Notes under the pieces: generated by a model | Told to the model about the DNA's origin: nothing | The model's input: the letters and a program-made list of their open reading frames with translations, nothing else | Databases searched by the model: none | Part shown: positions 53,170 through 63,260 of the stretch, piece after piece | Layout of the letters: every line of letters starts with the position of its first letter | How positions within the stretch are numbered: the stretch's first letter is position 1 | Program-made: the position numbers and the translations under genes | From: Rhodocyclales bacterium | GTDB taxonomy: Bacteria; Pseudomonadota; Gammaproteobacteria; Burkholderiales; Rhodocyclaceae | Length of the DNA: 64,000 bases | NCBI GenBank assembly: GCA_016215645.1 | Contig: JACRIX010000060.1 | Location: forward strand, 1 to 64,000 | Reading direction: 5' to 3'

Positions 53170-54216
53170 ATGAACACAGACAAACTCCGCTGCGACATTT
53201 TCTGCGCCGTGATCGACAACTACGGCGACGCGGGTGTCTGCTGGCGGCTCGCCCGGCAACTGGCGCTGGAATACCGCTGGCGGGTAAGGCTCTGGATCGA
53301 CGATCCGGCACCTTTGTACCGGTTGGCGCCCGATTGCGCTGCCGGCCCGGTTGACCTCAGACTCTGGCCGGATACGTGGCAAGGCACCGACCCCGCGGAC
53401 GTAGTCATCGAAGCCTTTGCCTGCGAGCTTCCGGCAGCCTATGTCGAGGCCATGGCGGCCCGCGTCAGGGTGCCGGCCTGGATCAACCTCGAATACCTCT
53501 CGGCCGAAGCCTGGGTCGCCGGCTGCCACATGCTGCCATCGCCGCACCCATACCTGCCGCTGGTGAAGCATTTTTTCTTTCCCGGCTTTGACGCTTTCAG
53601 TGGCGGCTTGCTGCGCGAGAGCGACTACGATCTGCGCCGTTCTGCCTTCGACGAAGCGGAGTTTCGCGCCGAATTCACGCTGCCACCGCGCGAACCGGAG
53701 GAATTGCTGGTTTCCCTGTTTGCCTATCCACACCATCGGCTGCCGGAAATGATGCCTGCCATGGCAAGCTCGCCGCGACCGATCAGGCTGCTTCTGCCCG
53801 GATCCAGCGAGGCCGCCGGCCGCGAACAAGGTTCGCTCAGCATCCATCCCTTACCCTTTCTGCCCCAGGTCCGCTACGACGAGATTCTCTGGGCCTGCGA
53901 CCTGAATTTCGTGCGCGGTGAGGATTCCTTCGCCCGGGCGCAGTGGGCCGCCAAGCCCTTCGTCTGGCACATTTATCCCCAGGCCGACGACGCGCACATG
54001 ATCAAGCTCGACGCGTTTCTTGCGCGCCATCCCGCCGGCGCCCTGCTAACGACTTTCTGGCATGCCTGGAACGGGCGCGACCGGCTGGACTGGCCGCTGT
54101 TCGAGGCCTTGCTGCCCACGCTGGTCGAACCCGCGCAACAGTGGGAAAAGCAACTGCGCGCGCTCCCGGATCTCACCGCCACCCTTGTGCATTTCTGCCT
54201 TGCGCGGCTAAAATAG
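53170..54216 (+). CDS. earP: EF-P arginine rhamnosyltransferase EarP
   Basis: 348 residues. EarP family: CDIFCAVIDNYGDAGVCWRLARQL at the start (Asp near 16 and 20), and the C-terminal FVRGEDSFARAQWAAKPFVWHIYPQ block with its Arg/Glu/Asp set. Attaches rhamnose from dTDP-rhamnose to Arg32 of EF-P. It directly precedes efp, whose residue 32 is Arg. Divergent from the glycosylase gene with only 20 bases between. Confidence 0.94.
   Translation: MNTDKLRCDIFCAVIDNYGDAGVCWRLARQLALEYRWRVRLWIDDPAPLYRLAPDCAAGPVDLRLWPDTWQGTDPADVVIEAFACELPAAYVEAMAARVRVPAWINLEYLSAEAWVAGCHMLPSPHPYLPLVKHFFFPGFDAFSGGLLRESDYDLRRSAFDEAEFRAEFTLPPREPEELLVSLFAYPHHRLPEMMPAMASSPRPIRLLLPGSSEAAGREQGSLSIHPLPFLPQVRYDEILWACDLNFVRGEDSFARAQWAAKPFVWHIYPQADDAHMIKLDAFLARHPAGALLTTFWHAWNGRDRLDWPLFEALLPTLVEPAQQWEKQLRALPDLTATLVHFCLARLK
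54185..54214 (+). promoter_or_regulatory. Promoter before efp
   Basis: TTGTGC, 18-base spacer, TAAAAT, at the end of earP and 35 bases before the efp ATG. It would let efp be expressed apart from earP. Confidence 0.5.
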
Positions 54217-54249
54217 CGGGTTTTAAATTTCCGCTGCAGGAAGCTCGCC

Positions 54250-54807
54250 ATGAAAATCGCCCAGGAACTCCGCGCCGGCAATGTCGTGATGGTCGGCAAC
54301 GATCCGCTCGTCGTGCAAAAGGCTGAATACAACAAGGGTGGCCGCAGCGCTGCCGTCGTCAAGTTCAAATTCAAGAACCTCCTCACCGGCGCCGCGTCGG
54401 AGTCCATCTACAAGGCTGACGACAAATTCGAACAGGTGGTGCCCGAGCGCAAGGAATGCACCTACTCCTATTTCGCCGATCCGATGTACGTCTTCATGGA
54501 CGCCGAGTACAACCAGTACGAGGTCGAGGGCGAAAACATGGTGGATGCCGTGAACTACCTGGAAGACGGCATGCCCGTCGAAGTGGTGTTCTACGACGGC
54601 AAGGCAATTTCCGTGGAAATGCCCAACAGCGTGGTGCGCGAAGTGATTTACACCGAACCCGCCGTCAAGGGCGACACCTCGGGCAAGGTCATGAAGCCGG
54701 CCAAGCTCAGCACCGGCATGGAACTGCCCGTGCCGCTCTTCGTCGAAATCGGCAACAAGATCGAAATCGATACCCGCACCGGCGAATACAAGAACCGCGT
54801 CAAGTAA
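54250..54807 (+). CDS. efp: Elongation factor P
   Basis: 185 residues, three beta-barrel domains. The loop [16 protein letters not shown] places Arg at residue 32, the rhamnosylated type, matching the adjacent earP. The C-terminal [16 protein letters not shown] is family-typical. Relieves ribosome stalling at polyproline. Followed by a good terminator. Confidence 0.97.
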   Translation: MKIAQELRAGNVVMVGNDPLVVQKAEYNKGGRSAAVVKFKFKNLLTGAASESIYKADDKFEQVVPERKECTYSYFADPMYVFMDAEYNQYEVEGENMVDAVNYLEDGMPVEVVFYDGKAISVEMPNSVVREVIYTEPAVKGDTSGKVMKPAKLSTGMELPVPLFVEIGNKIEIDTRTGEYKNRVK

Positions 54808-54828
54808 TACGCTCGCGACGATCGGCAA

Positions 54829-54855
54829 GGGCAGCGGCGGCTGCCCTTTTCGTTT
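54829..54855 (+). terminator. Rho-independent terminator after efp
   Basis: GGGCAGC-GGCG-GCTGCCC stem-loop followed by TTTTCGTTT, 22 bases past the efp stop. The convergent amidohydrolase gene ends next to it. Confidence 0.85.
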
Positions 54856-56019
54856 CTACGGGGCCAGTACGCGCTCAGCCAACCGCACCCAGTAGCGAAT
54901 CCCGGTGGCGATGATTTCATCGTTGAAATCATAGTGAGGGCTGTGCAGCATGCAGCCTCCCTCGCCCGGGCCGTTGCCCAGCCACACATAACAGCCCGGC
55001 ACGACCTTGGCCATGTAGGCGAAATCCTCGGCCCCCATGCTCGGCGCCAGTTGCGTGAATACCTTGCCCTCGCCCGCCACATGTCGCGCAACTTCACGCG
55101 CAATGGCACAGGGCTCTGCCGCGTTTACGGTCGGCGGATAGCCGCGTTCGAAGCGCAGGTCGATATTGACCCGGTAGGTGGCCTCGATCCCGGCGCAAAT
55201 CCGGCGCAAGCCGCTTTCGAGGGCATCCTGCAGGTCGCCCTTGAAGCTGCGCACGGTGCCGCCCAGCACCGCTTTTTCCGGCAGCACGTTGTCGGCATGC
55301 CCGGCCTGAAAGCGCGTCACGCTGACCACGGCGGCATCCTGGGGATCGGTATTGCGCGACACCAGCGACTGTAGCGCCTGCACCAGCGCACTGCCGGCAA
55401 GCACCACATCCACGGCCTGGTGCGGCATGGCGGCATGGCCGCCGCGACCGGTAATCTGAATGTCGAAGCGGTCGGCTCCCGCCATCACCGGGCCCTCGGT
55501 AACGCCGAAGCTGCCTGCCGCCATCCCGGGCCAGTTGTGCAGACCGAACACCATGTCCATGGGAAAGCGCTCGAACAGGCCTTCTTCGACCATGACCCGG
55601 CCGCCGCCCTCATGTTCTTCCGCCGGCTGAAAAATGAAATACACGGTGCCGTCGAAACTGCGCAGCTTGTGCAGCGCCTCGGCGGCACCGACCAGCATTG
55701 CGGTATGTCCGTCGTGACCGCAGGCGTGCATGCGGCCATGGTGCGTCGAATGATGCGGAAAACTGTTGAGTTCGGTCAGCGGCAGCGCATCCATATCGGC
55801 CCGCAGGCCAATGGCGCGCGAACTGCTGCCCATGGATATTTTCGCCACGATGCCGGTGCGGGCGATGCCGCGATGTACTTCGAGGCCAATGCCTTCGAGA
55901 TACTCCGCAACCCGCGCCGACGTGCGTTCCTCGGCGAAAGCCAGCTCCGGATGGGCATGAATGTCGCGGCGCAAGGCAGCGATCTTGGGCGTCAAGGCAG
56001 GCAGGATGTCGTTGATCAT
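54856..56019 (-). CDS. M20-family amidohydrolase (hippurate hydrolase-like)
   Basis: 387 residues from MINDILPALTPKI. M20D features: RRDIHAHPELAF (about 18-29), HACGHDGHTAML metal site (about 98-109), PAEEHEGGGRVMVEEG (about 132) and a terminal SMGAEDFAYM block. Likely hydrolyses N-acyl amino acids. In an aromatic degrader, benzoyl-glycine or phenylacetyl-glycine are possible substrates, but there is no direct support. Confidence 0.85.
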   Translation of the reverse strand: MINDILPALTPKIAALRRDIHAHPELAFAEERTSARVAEYLEGIGLEVHRGIARTGIVAKISMGSSSRAIGLRADMDALPLTELNSFPHHSTHHGRMHACGHDGHTAMLVGAAEALHKLRSFDGTVYFIFQPAEEHEGGGRVMVEEGLFERFPMDMVFGLHNWPGMAAGSFGVTEGPVMAGADRFDIQITGRGGHAAMPHQAVDVVLAGSALVQALQSLVSRNTDPQDAAVVSVTRFQAGHADNVLPEKAVLGGTVRSFKGDLQDALESGLRRICAGIEATYRVNIDLRFERGYPPTVNAAEPCAIAREVARHVAGEGKVFTQLAPSMGAEDFAYMAKVVPGCYVWLGNGPGEGGCMLHSPHYDFNDEIIATGIRYWVRLAERVLAP

Positions 56020-56155
56020 GGCAGGTCCATCGCGGCACACAATTTTCTCTACAACTCCATCCTAGCAGCCCCACCGCCGTGTGGCGAGATACCGGGGACA
56101 GTAGCGATACCGGCGGGGACTTGGCGAGCAAACGGTGCTGGTCTACCATTTCAGT

Positions 56156-57448
56156 ATGGCAATCAGTTCGAATCTGTCGGTTACCAGCCCATACGCCCCT
56201 GCCGTGGCCCGCGCCATCTCGGTGCGCGACCCGGAGTCACTGGCGCGGCAGATTCCTGCGCTTGCCGTCCCCAGCGTCGCGGTAAGCATCGGCGCCAGTA
56301 CGCAAGCCCCCCTGCTCTACAACTCGGCCGGCTTGCTGCGGTCCTTGGCGCAACTGGATTCGAACGGCTCCCTGCCCGCCGGAACGAGTTCCGATACCGG
56401 CTCGGCCGGCTTGCAGGGCGATCTTGAAACCGTGCTCGGACTCAATTCCGAGACGGGTTTCCTCGGCACCCCTGACCCCATCGGTTCGCTCGCCAATCTG
56501 TCTGCGGACTCGACACAGGCGCTCAATGCGGTACTCGCCGACGGAGCCGGCAACGATCAGGCCTTGCAGGAATTGCTTGCACAAGCCTTGAATGCCTCGT
56601 CGTCGGGAATGGACCGGACCCGCTCTGCCGCCACCGTGGTCAATGCCACGGGGGTGTTGCGGTCCGGCGCCTCGGATCAGATGCTCAAGGCACTGGATGC
56701 CCTGCGCGGAACCAATCTCGGCTTGGCCGCGACCGGAATCGATGCGGGAATTTCCAGCTCCGCCGCCCTCAACCACAGCAGCTTGCAGGCGGTGACCAGC
56801 CTCGATGCCAACAGCCAGAGCTTCAACCGGACGATGTCGGCAAAGCTGGAAGAGGCAGTCGCCGGGATTGATTCGTCCCGGCCGCGACGCCGTTCACAGG
56901 CACGCGCCGGTGCCAACGATCTGCTGATCTCGGGAGCCTCGCTCCTCACTTCTGCAACTACCGACCTCACCGCAATCGATGTCGACACGAGTTCGCTTGC
57001 CGATCAGCTGTTGGCGGCCCCTGTTCTGCCGACCGACGCGTTCGCGCGGCTCGCAGCAAGGCTGCCGCGCGTCGCCGTTGAGCCGGCCGTAGATCGCTTT
57101 GGCACGGATGTCACCACTGACAATGCGCTGGACGCGGCGCTGGCCGGGCGCCCGGTAGCGGCGACGCGAACGAGCCCGGAAGCGCTGACTGACAGGGCGG
57201 GCGGCATCACTGCCGAGGCCGCCTCGGCCACTCCGCGTACCACCACCCAGACGAGCCCCGACCTGACCACGCCGTCGGTGACTCGCGAACCCCGCTATGC
57301 TGAAATCGCGGCCTCGATGAACATGGGCGCCGCCGTATACCGCTTCCAGACCACCGTCGCGCCAAACCGGATTCCCCCCGGCGAAGTAGACCCGCTGCGG
57401 ACGGTGCTGCAGATCCGCTCGACTCCCGCGATCAATAGAGTCGCCTAG
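56156..57448 (+). CDS. Cysteine-free Ala/Ser/Thr-rich protein, function unknown
   Basis: 430 residues (a GTG start 21 bases upstream is possible; no strong ribosome site). No cysteines, no membrane helix, no signal peptide seen. Composition is Ala, Ser, Thr and Leu-rich with long disordered-looking stretches, e.g. 320-385. The C-terminal 50 residues (ASMNMGAAVYRFQTTVA) are more ordered. This composition is common in secreted, filament or hook-related proteins, but no family is recognised. Confidence 0.55.
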   Translation: MAISSNLSVTSPYAPAVARAISVRDPESLARQIPALAVPSVAVSIGASTQAPLLYNSAGLLRSLAQLDSNGSLPAGTSSDTGSAGLQGDLETVLGLNSETGFLGTPDPIGSLANLSADSTQALNAVLADGAGNDQALQELLAQALNASSSGMDRTRSAATVVNATGVLRSGASDQMLKALDALRGTNLGLAATGIDAGISSSAALNHSSLQAVTSLDANSQSFNRTMSAKLEEAVAGIDSSRPRRRSQARAGANDLLISGASLLTSATTDLTAIDVDTSSLADQLLAAPVLPTDAFARLAARLPRVAVEPAVDRFGTDVTTDNALDAALAGRPVAATRTSPEALTDRAGGITAEAASATPRTTTQTSPDLTTPSVTREPRYAEIAASMNMGAAVYRFQTTVAPNRIPPGEVDPLRTVLQIRSTPAINRVA

Positions 57449-57493
57449 GCTGGCTGACCAGTTGCGCGTGGTTTCCGGTATCGTCACCGGCCC

Positions 57494-58645
57494 ATGGACG
57501 TCAAACTACGCCGCATCGCGCACCTCGACATGGATGCGTTCTACGCTTCGGTCGAGCTTCTGCGCTATCCAGAACTGCGCGGCCTGCCTGTGGTGATCGG
57601 CGGCAGTCGCGACCACCAACCCGAGAGCCGGCCCGATGGCAGCCGGAGCTTCTCCCGCTTGCGCGACTATGCCGGACGCGGCGTCATTACCACCTCGACT
57701 TACGAAGCACGTGCCTTGGGCGTCTTTTCCGGCATGGGGGTGATGAAAGCGGCCCGACTGGCGCCCGATGCGATTTTGCTGCCCGTCGATTTTGCCGCCT
57801 ACCGTCACTATTCTCGCCTGTTCAAAGCCGCCGTTGCCCGTGTCGCACCTCACATTGAAGATCGCGGCATCGACGAGATCTACATCGACCTGACCGACCT
57901 GCCCGAGGACAGCGCAGCCCTGGCAAGGCGGATCAAGAACGCCGTGCGCGACGCCACCGGCCTGAGTTGCTCGATCGGCATCAGCCCCAACAAACTGCTC
58001 TCGAAAATCTGCTCCGACCTCGAAAAGCCGGATGGACTGACCCTGCTGGGACCGCAGGACATCAAGGACCGCATCTGGCCGCTGCCGGTACGAAGAATCA
58101 AGGGCATCGGGCCGCGTGCCGCCGAAAAACTTGCCGGACTCGGCATCACGACCATTGCCGAGCTGGCCGATGCCGAGCCAGCCATGCTGCAGGAGCAATT
58201 CGGACGCAGCTACGCGGCCTGGTTGCACGCCGCCGCCCATGGGATCGACGAGCGGCCGGTGGTAACGCATTCCGAGCCGCGGTCCATCAGCCGTGAAACC
58301 ACCTTTGAACGCGACCTGCATCCACGACGTGACCGCGAGGCGCTGTCGACTATCTTCACCGAGCTTTGCATCCGCGTCGCCGACGATCTTCGACGCAAGG
58401 GCTACAGGGCACGCACCATCGGCATCAAGCTGCGCTTTGCGGATTTTCGTACCGTGACCCGTGACCTGAGCCTGACCGAGGCAACGGCCGATGCGGCATC
58501 AATTCGCCATGCGGCCACGGAATGCCTGCGGCGGGTGCCACTGGAAAGCCGGTTGCGCCTGCTCGGCGTGCGTACCAGCGGCCTGACGGCGCATGACGAC
58601 CAAGGCGCAAACGCATTCTCGGCCCAGGGCGAATTGCCGCTATAG
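57494..58645 (+). CDS. dinB: DNA polymerase IV
   Basis: 383 residues. Y-family catalytic set: HLDMDAFYASVE (Asp near 13) and RGIDEIYIDLTD (Asp-Glu near 125), then helix-hairpin-helix IKGIGPRAAEKLAGLGI and the little finger domain. A loop after PVVIGGS (about 35-60) is about 20 residues longer than usual. The C-terminal QGELPL resembles a beta-clamp binding motif. Confidence 0.93.
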   Translation: MDVKLRRIAHLDMDAFYASVELLRYPELRGLPVVIGGSRDHQPESRPDGSRSFSRLRDYAGRGVITTSTYEARALGVFSGMGVMKAARLAPDAILLPVDFAAYRHYSRLFKAAVARVAPHIEDRGIDEIYIDLTDLPEDSAALARRIKNAVRDATGLSCSIGISPNKLLSKICSDLEKPDGLTLLGPQDIKDRIWPLPVRRIKGIGPRAAEKLAGLGITTIAELADAEPAMLQEQFGRSYAAWLHAAAHGIDERPVVTHSEPRSISRETTFERDLHPRRDREALSTIFTELCIRVADDLRRKGYRARTIGIKLRFADFRTVTRDLSLTEATADAASIRHAATECLRRVPLESRLRLLGVRTSGLTAHDDQGANAFSAQGELPL

Positions 58646-58703
58646 CAGTCCACTCGGCGTAGTATTGTGGCTGCACAAGGCTCCGCCGCAGGAACAACAA
58701 GAA

Positions 58704-59807
58704 ATGGCCAGCATCGACAGGGAAAAGGAAACCACCACGATCGAGCAGGAGGAGCTACGCGGCATTGCGCGCTCCGTTGGCGAGATCGAGTGGCTGCTGT
58801 TGATCGTTGTCCTGCTGTATCACGCCTTCGGCGGCATCCATCCCGAGGACCAGCCCAGCGCCGTGCTGGCGATGGTTCTCTATGGCGCATGCATCATGGG
58901 ATTTCGCTACGCCTTCTTCTTCAAGCATGAATCGCGCTGGAAGCTGGCCGTCGAAACCTGGATCATGACCGCCTTCATCACCTGGACCCTGCTGCACACC
59001 GGGCGCCTGGAGAGCCCGCTGCTCAACTCCTACCTGCTGGTCATCATCACCAGCGCGCTGGCGCTGGGAAAGCTCACCACGCTGCTGGAGCTGGCCCTGA
59101 TTGCGGCCTGCATCGTCATGCTCGGCGAAGGTGAGACGCGGGACATCTTCACCCTGAAATACGCCGCCGGAATGTTCGCCCAGTTCGCGCCCTTCGTGCT
59201 GGTGGCCTACATCACCACCATGTTCGCCTCCGACATCCGCTATGGACTGAATCAGGTCAAGCTGATGGCGGAAACCGACGAATTGACCAAGGCACTCAAT
59301 CGCCGCGGCTTTGCCATCATCGCCGATCGCCTTTTCGGACAAGCGGTGCGCTACAACCGGCCGATCAGCCTGGTCCTGCTGGACTGCGACAACCTGAAGC
59401 AAGTCAACGACGGCATCGGCCACAAGGCCGGCGACGCCTTGCTGGTGGGCCTGGTGAAATGCATACACGGCCATTTGCGCCACACCGACATTCTGGTTCG
59501 CCACGGCGGCGACGAATTCATCATCCTGCTGCCGGAAACGCCCATCATGGGGGCCATCGACGCAGCGGAAAAGATCCGCACGGCAATTGCCGAAAATGCC
59601 CTGGCGATCGACGGCCAACTGGTCAAGACCACGGTCAGCGTCGGCGTATCAAGCTATCCCGACGACGGCAGCACGCTCGACCTGATGCTGGCCCATGCCG
59701 ACCGGAACATGTACCAGGCCAAGCTCGCGGGGCGCAACCGCGTGGTCTATCAGTCGGTCGTGGCGGCAGCGGCCGCCGCGACCGCCGAACCCAGACTGAA
59801 GACCTAG
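58704..59807 (+). CDS. Membrane GGDEF diguanylate cyclase
   Basis: 367 residues. Five to six membrane helices occupy about residues 27-180; the GGDEF domain spans about 195-355 with [12 protein letters not shown] intact at about 270. No I-site (RxxD) is clear upstream of it. Probably makes cyclic di-GMP in response to a membrane-perceived signal. The stop overlaps the convergent gdh stop by 4 bases. Confidence 0.88.
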   Translation: MASIDREKETTTIEQEELRGIARSVGEIEWLLLIVVLLYHAFGGIHPEDQPSAVLAMVLYGACIMGFRYAFFFKHESRWKLAVETWIMTAFITWTLLHTGRLESPLLNSYLLVIITSALALGKLTTLLELALIAACIVMLGEGETRDIFTLKYAAGMFAQFAPFVLVAYITTMFASDIRYGLNQVKLMAETDELTKALNRRGFAIIADRLFGQAVRYNRPISLVLLDCDNLKQVNDGIGHKAGDALLVGLVKCIHGHLRHTDILVRHGGDEFIILLPETPIMGAIDAAEKIRTAIAENALAIDGQLVKTTVSVGVSSYPDDGSTLDLMLAHADRNMYQAKLAGRNRVVYQSVVAAAAAATAEPRLKT

Positions 59808-61081
59808 GGATACAGCCCGCGCTGCTCACGTGCCGCCAGTACCCGCTCGCAGGCGACGATGAACGCGGCGGTCCGCAGTGACAGGCCCCGCGTCTCGGCT
59901 ATTTGCCAGATTGCAGCGAATGCCTTGACCATGATGCTTTCCAGGCGCGCATTGATCTCGTCCTCGCTCCAGAAGAAACTGGAGAAATCCTGTACCCACT
60001 CGAAGTAGGACACCGTCACGCCCCCCGCATTGGCCAGCACATCCGGGACCACCAGAACGCCGCGTTCACGCAGGATGTCGTCGGCCGCCGGCAAGGTCGG
60101 ACCATTGGCTCCCTCCACCACGATGCGGGTACGCAAACCCGCCGCCCGCCTGGCCGTCAGTTGTCCTTCAAGTGCGGCGGGAACGACATACTCGGACTCC
60201 ACGGCCCAGAATTCCTCGTTGCCGATGCCCTCTGCTCCGGGAAAGCCTGTCAGGCTGCCCTGTGTGGCCACATAGGCGATCGCCGCGGCAACATCGATCC
60301 CGGCCGGGTTGAACAGCGTCGCTTCGGCATCCTGCACGGCGACAATCACCGCACCGTGCTCGGCAAAGATACGCGCCGCAATGCTGCCCACGTTTCCGAA
60401 TCCCTGCACCGCGACACGCGAACCGCGTATCGGCACCGCCGAACGCTTGCCGGCTTCACGGGCGGCGATGAAGACACCGCGCCCGGTAGCCTCGTGCCGC
60501 CCCAGCGAGCCGCCCAGGGCCACCGGCTTGCCGGTGACCACACCGCTCGCGGTATGCCCGACATTCACCGAATAGGTATCCATCATCCAGGCCATGACTT
60601 GCTGGTCGCTGCCGACGTCGGGGGCCGGGATGTCCTTGTCCGGCCCGATGACAATCCCGATTTCGGAGGTATAGCGGCGGGTCACCCGCTCCAGTTCGGC
60701 ACGCGACAAGGCACGCGGATCGATGCGAACGCCGCCCTTGGCCCCGCCAAAAGGCAGGCCCAGCGCGGCATTCTTCACCGTCATCCAGCCCGCCAGGGCC
60801 ATGACCTCGTTGAGTGATACGTCGGGATGGAAGCGCACGCCACCCTTGCCGGGTCCGCGCGACAGGTTGTGCTGCACACGGTACCCCTCGTAGTGGGCCA
60901 CCGTGCCATCGTCGCGCACGATCGGCACATCGACCACCAGCACGCGCTTGGGATGCTTGAGCGTCTCTATCCAGTGCGACAAGCCGCCGAGGTGGGGAGC
61001 GACGCGATCGATCTGCTCCAGGAAACTGGACCAGGGTTCCGGACGCGCCGGATCGAGATACGAGAGCGTGGTGGCCGGCAT
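59804..61081 (-). CDS. gdhA: Glutamate dehydrogenase (NAD-type)
   Basis: 425 residues from [14 protein letters not shown] with GAGGAGG upstream. Glu/Leu/Phe/Val dehydrogenase family: the [10 protein letters not shown] and catalytic-Lys segment [12 protein letters not shown] (about 112-123), the Rossmann motif [15 protein letters not shown] (about 220), and [12 protein letters not shown] near 350. NAD-linked Glu oxidation is likely. The regulator upstream at 61095 ends 13 bases before this start on the same strand. Confidence 0.9.
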   Translation of the reverse strand: MPATTLSYLDPARPEPWSSFLEQIDRVAPHLGGLSHWIETLKHPKRVLVVDVPIVRDDGTVAHYEGYRVQHNLSRGPGKGGVRFHPDVSLNEVMALAGWMTVKNAALGLPFGGAKGGVRIDPRALSRAELERVTRRYTSEIGIVIGPDKDIPAPDVGSDQQVMAWMMDTYSVNVGHTASGVVTGKPVALGGSLGRHEATGRGVFIAAREAGKRSAVPIRGSRVAVQGFGNVGSIAARIFAEHGAVIVAVQDAEATLFNPAGIDVAAAIAYVATQGSLTGFPGAEGIGNEEFWAVESEYVVPAALEGQLTARRAAGLRTRIVVEGANGPTLPAADDILRERGVLVVPDVLANAGGVTVSYFEWVQDFSSFFWSEDEINARLESIMVKAFAAIWQIAETRGLSLRTAAFIVACERVLAAREQRGLYP

Positions 61082-61094
61082 TCTCGATACCTCC

Positions 61095-61640
61095 TCAGAT
61101 GGACGACGCGGCACGCGCGCCCTGGTCGTAGCGGCCCGAGAGCGTTCGCAACAACCGGGCAAGGTCACCGATGCGCAGGTTCTCTTCCTCGGCGCCGGAA
61201 AAGCCGGGCATCAGGCACGCCTCGCGCACCTGGCGATAGCGCTCGCATAGCGACTGGCCCTCGCCAGTACAGGACCAGAACATCTCCTTGCCCCGACGTT
61301 CACCGCTGACCAGGCCGAGATTGGCCAGCTTCTTGACCGCATACGACACGACGTGGGTATCTTCGATATTGAGTACGAAGCAGATGTCGGCCAGTTTCTT
61401 CTCGCGCCCACGATGATTGACGTGATGCAGGACCAGGATCTCGGTTTCCGTCATGTCCTTGATGCCGGCCGCCGACATGCATCGGATCATCCAGCGGCCA
61501 AACGCATGGCTGGCAATGATCATGCCGAACTCAAGCTCCGAGAGCTCGGGACATTTGTCCGATACCAGATGCTCGGAGGAAACGATGCGGCGCACATCGT
61601 CCCCATCGCTGGAGGATACTGCACGTGCCTTTCTGACCAT
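61095..61640 (-). CDS. Winged-helix (MarR-like) transcriptional regulator
   Basis: 181 residues. A winged helix lies about residues 68-125: [50 protein letters not shown]. The flanking helices are typical of the COG5631-type MarR-like regulators. Divergent from the dctPQM operon across a 122-base AT-rich gap and upstream of gdh; it could control either. Ligand unknown. Confidence 0.82.
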   Translation of the reverse strand: MVRKARAVSSSDGDDVRRIVSSEHLVSDKCPELSELEFGMIIASHAFGRWMIRCMSAAGIKDMTETEILVLHHVNHRGREKKLADICFVLNIEDTHVVSYAVKKLANLGLVSGERRGKEMFWSCTGEGQSLCERYRQVREACLMPGFSGAEEENLRIGDLARLLRTLSGRYDQGARAASSI

Positions 61641-61682
61641 GTGAACGCTCCAATAACTCAGCGATATAATTTAAACATTTTA

Positions 61683-61711
61683 TTGACGTTTTGTAAATGT
61701 AATGTTAACGT
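61683..61711 (+). promoter_or_regulatory. Candidate promoter for second TRAP operon
   Basis: TTGACG, 17-base spacer, TAACGT, in the AT-rich gap between the regulator and dctP. An imperfect inverted repeat (TTAAACATT ... AATGTTAA) surrounds it and could be the regulator's binding site. Confidence 0.35.
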
Positions 61712-61762
61712 ACCGCTCGTCTGATCTGCTTTCGAACCGAAACTTTCCTGAGGAACCCGCTG

Positions 61763-62731
61763 ATGAAAACCTGCCTTCGCACCTTCGTCGCCGCACTCGG
61801 TTTCACCGCCCTGACCGTCTCGGCGCAGACCAAGTGGGATATGCCCACACCCTACCCGGCGGCCAATTTCCACACCGAGAACATCACCCAGTTTGCCGCC
61901 GACGTCGATAAGGCCACCGCCGGCAAGTTGAAGATCACCGTGCATTCCGGCGGCTCGCTCTACAAGGCACCCGAAATCAAGCGCGCGCTACAGGGTGGCC
62001 AGGCGCAGATCGGCGAAATCATCTTCAGTGGCTATGCCAATGAGAACCCCTTGTTCGGCACCGACAACGTCCCCTTCCTGGCGACTTCCTACGCCGAAGC
62101 GAAAAAACTCGCGGCGGCCCAACGACCGGCGATGGATGCCCTGCTGGCCAAGCAGGGACTGAAGATACTGTTCTCCGTGCCATGGCCACCGCAGGGCATC
62201 TACTCGTCGAAACCCATCAACGCCGGTGCCGACCTGAAGGGCGTCAAGTGGCGCGCCTACAGCCCGCAAACTTCGCGCATCGCGGAACTCGTCGGCGCCC
62301 AACCCGTCACCATCCAGGCAGCGGAACTCTCGCAAGCGCTGGCCACCGGAGCCGTCGCCGCATTCATATCGTCCAGCGCGACCGGTTATGACAGCAAGGT
62401 CTGGGAGCAAGTCAAGTACTTCTATGACATCCAGGCCTGGTTGCCGAAGAACGCGGTGCTGGTCTCGCAGAAGGCCTTCGACGCACTCGACAAGCCGACC
62501 CAGGAGGCCGTGCTGAAGGTCGCCGCCGAAGCGGAAGCCCGCGGCTGGAAGACCAGCGAGGAAAAGACCAAGTTCTGGGTTGAGCAACTGACCAAAAACG
62601 GCATGACCGTCGCCGCACCGTCGGCGGCGTTGAAAGCCGACCTGAAAAAGGTCGGTGACACCATGATCGGCGAATGGCAGAAGACCGCCGGCGCCGAAGG
62701 CCAGGCCATTCTCGACGCCTACCGCAAGTAA
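61763..62731 (+). CDS. dctP: TRAP transporter substrate-binding protein DctP (second system)
   Basis: 322 residues with signal peptide (MKTCLRTFVAALGFTALTVSA). GAGGAA precedes the ATG. DctP domain: PTPYPAANFHTENITQFAADV, GSLYKAPEIKRALQGGQAQIGEI, and the DLKGVKWRAYSPQTSRIAELVGAQPVT core with the ligand Arg. Clearly different from the system at 11228 (lower similarity). Substrate unknown. Confidence 0.92.
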   Translation: MKTCLRTFVAALGFTALTVSAQTKWDMPTPYPAANFHTENITQFAADVDKATAGKLKITVHSGGSLYKAPEIKRALQGGQAQIGEIIFSGYANENPLFGTDNVPFLATSYAEAKKLAAAQRPAMDALLAKQGLKILFSVPWPPQGIYSSKPINAGADLKGVKWRAYSPQTSRIAELVGAQPVTIQAAELSQALATGAVAAFISSSATGYDSKVWEQVKYFYDIQAWLPKNAVLVSQKAFDALDKPTQEAVLKVAAEAEARGWKTSEEKTKFWVEQLTKNGMTVAAPSAALKADLKKVGDTMIGEWQKTAGAEGQAILDAYRK

Positions 62732-62735
62732 GCGC

Positions 62736-63257
62736 GTGTCGATCCGGCGCGCGCTCGACGGTCTCTACGGTGCCGCCGCCTGGATGGCGGCACTGTTCAT
62801 GATCGGCACCCTGGCGATGATCCTGCTGTCGGTCGGCGGGCGTCTGTTCGATTTTCACATCCGCGGCACGGATGCCTATGCCGGCTACTGCATGGCAGCC
62901 GCCGCCTTCCTCGCCCTGGCCCATACCCTCAAGCGCGGCGAGCACATTCGCGTCACCCTGATCCTCGACCACACCGGGCCACGCACCCGCCATGCCCTGG
63001 AGCTCTGGAGCCATGCCGGCGGCCTGCTGTTTGCCGTGCTGCTGGCCTGGTTCTCGGCGCGCCTGGTCTGGCAATCGTTCCAGTTCAATGACATTTCGCA
63101 GGGCACGGATGCCACACCGCTGTGGATCCCGCAACTGGGCATGGCCGTCGGCTGCGCAATCTTTGCGATCGCCCTGGCCGAGGAAGCGGTCGCCGTCCTT
63201 CGCGGCGAGAAGCGGCACTCGCGCGAACCGGGCAGCGAGCCGGTGAGAAGCGAGTAA
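62736..63257 (+). CDS. dctQ: TRAP transporter small permease DctQ (second system)
   Basis: 173 residues from a GTG start 4 bases after dctP. Four hydrophobic helices, with GTDAYAGYCMAAAAFLALAHTLKRGEHIRV in the second region as typical for DctQ. Confidence 0.88.
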   Translation: MSIRRALDGLYGAAAWMAALFMIGTLAMILLSVGGRLFDFHIRGTDAYAGYCMAAAAFLALAHTLKRGEHIRVTLILDHTGPRTRHALELWSHAGGLLFAVLLAWFSARLVWQSFQFNDISQGTDATPLWIPQLGMAVGCAIFAIALAEEAVAVLRGEKRHSREPGSEPVRSE

Positions 63258-63260
63258 ATC

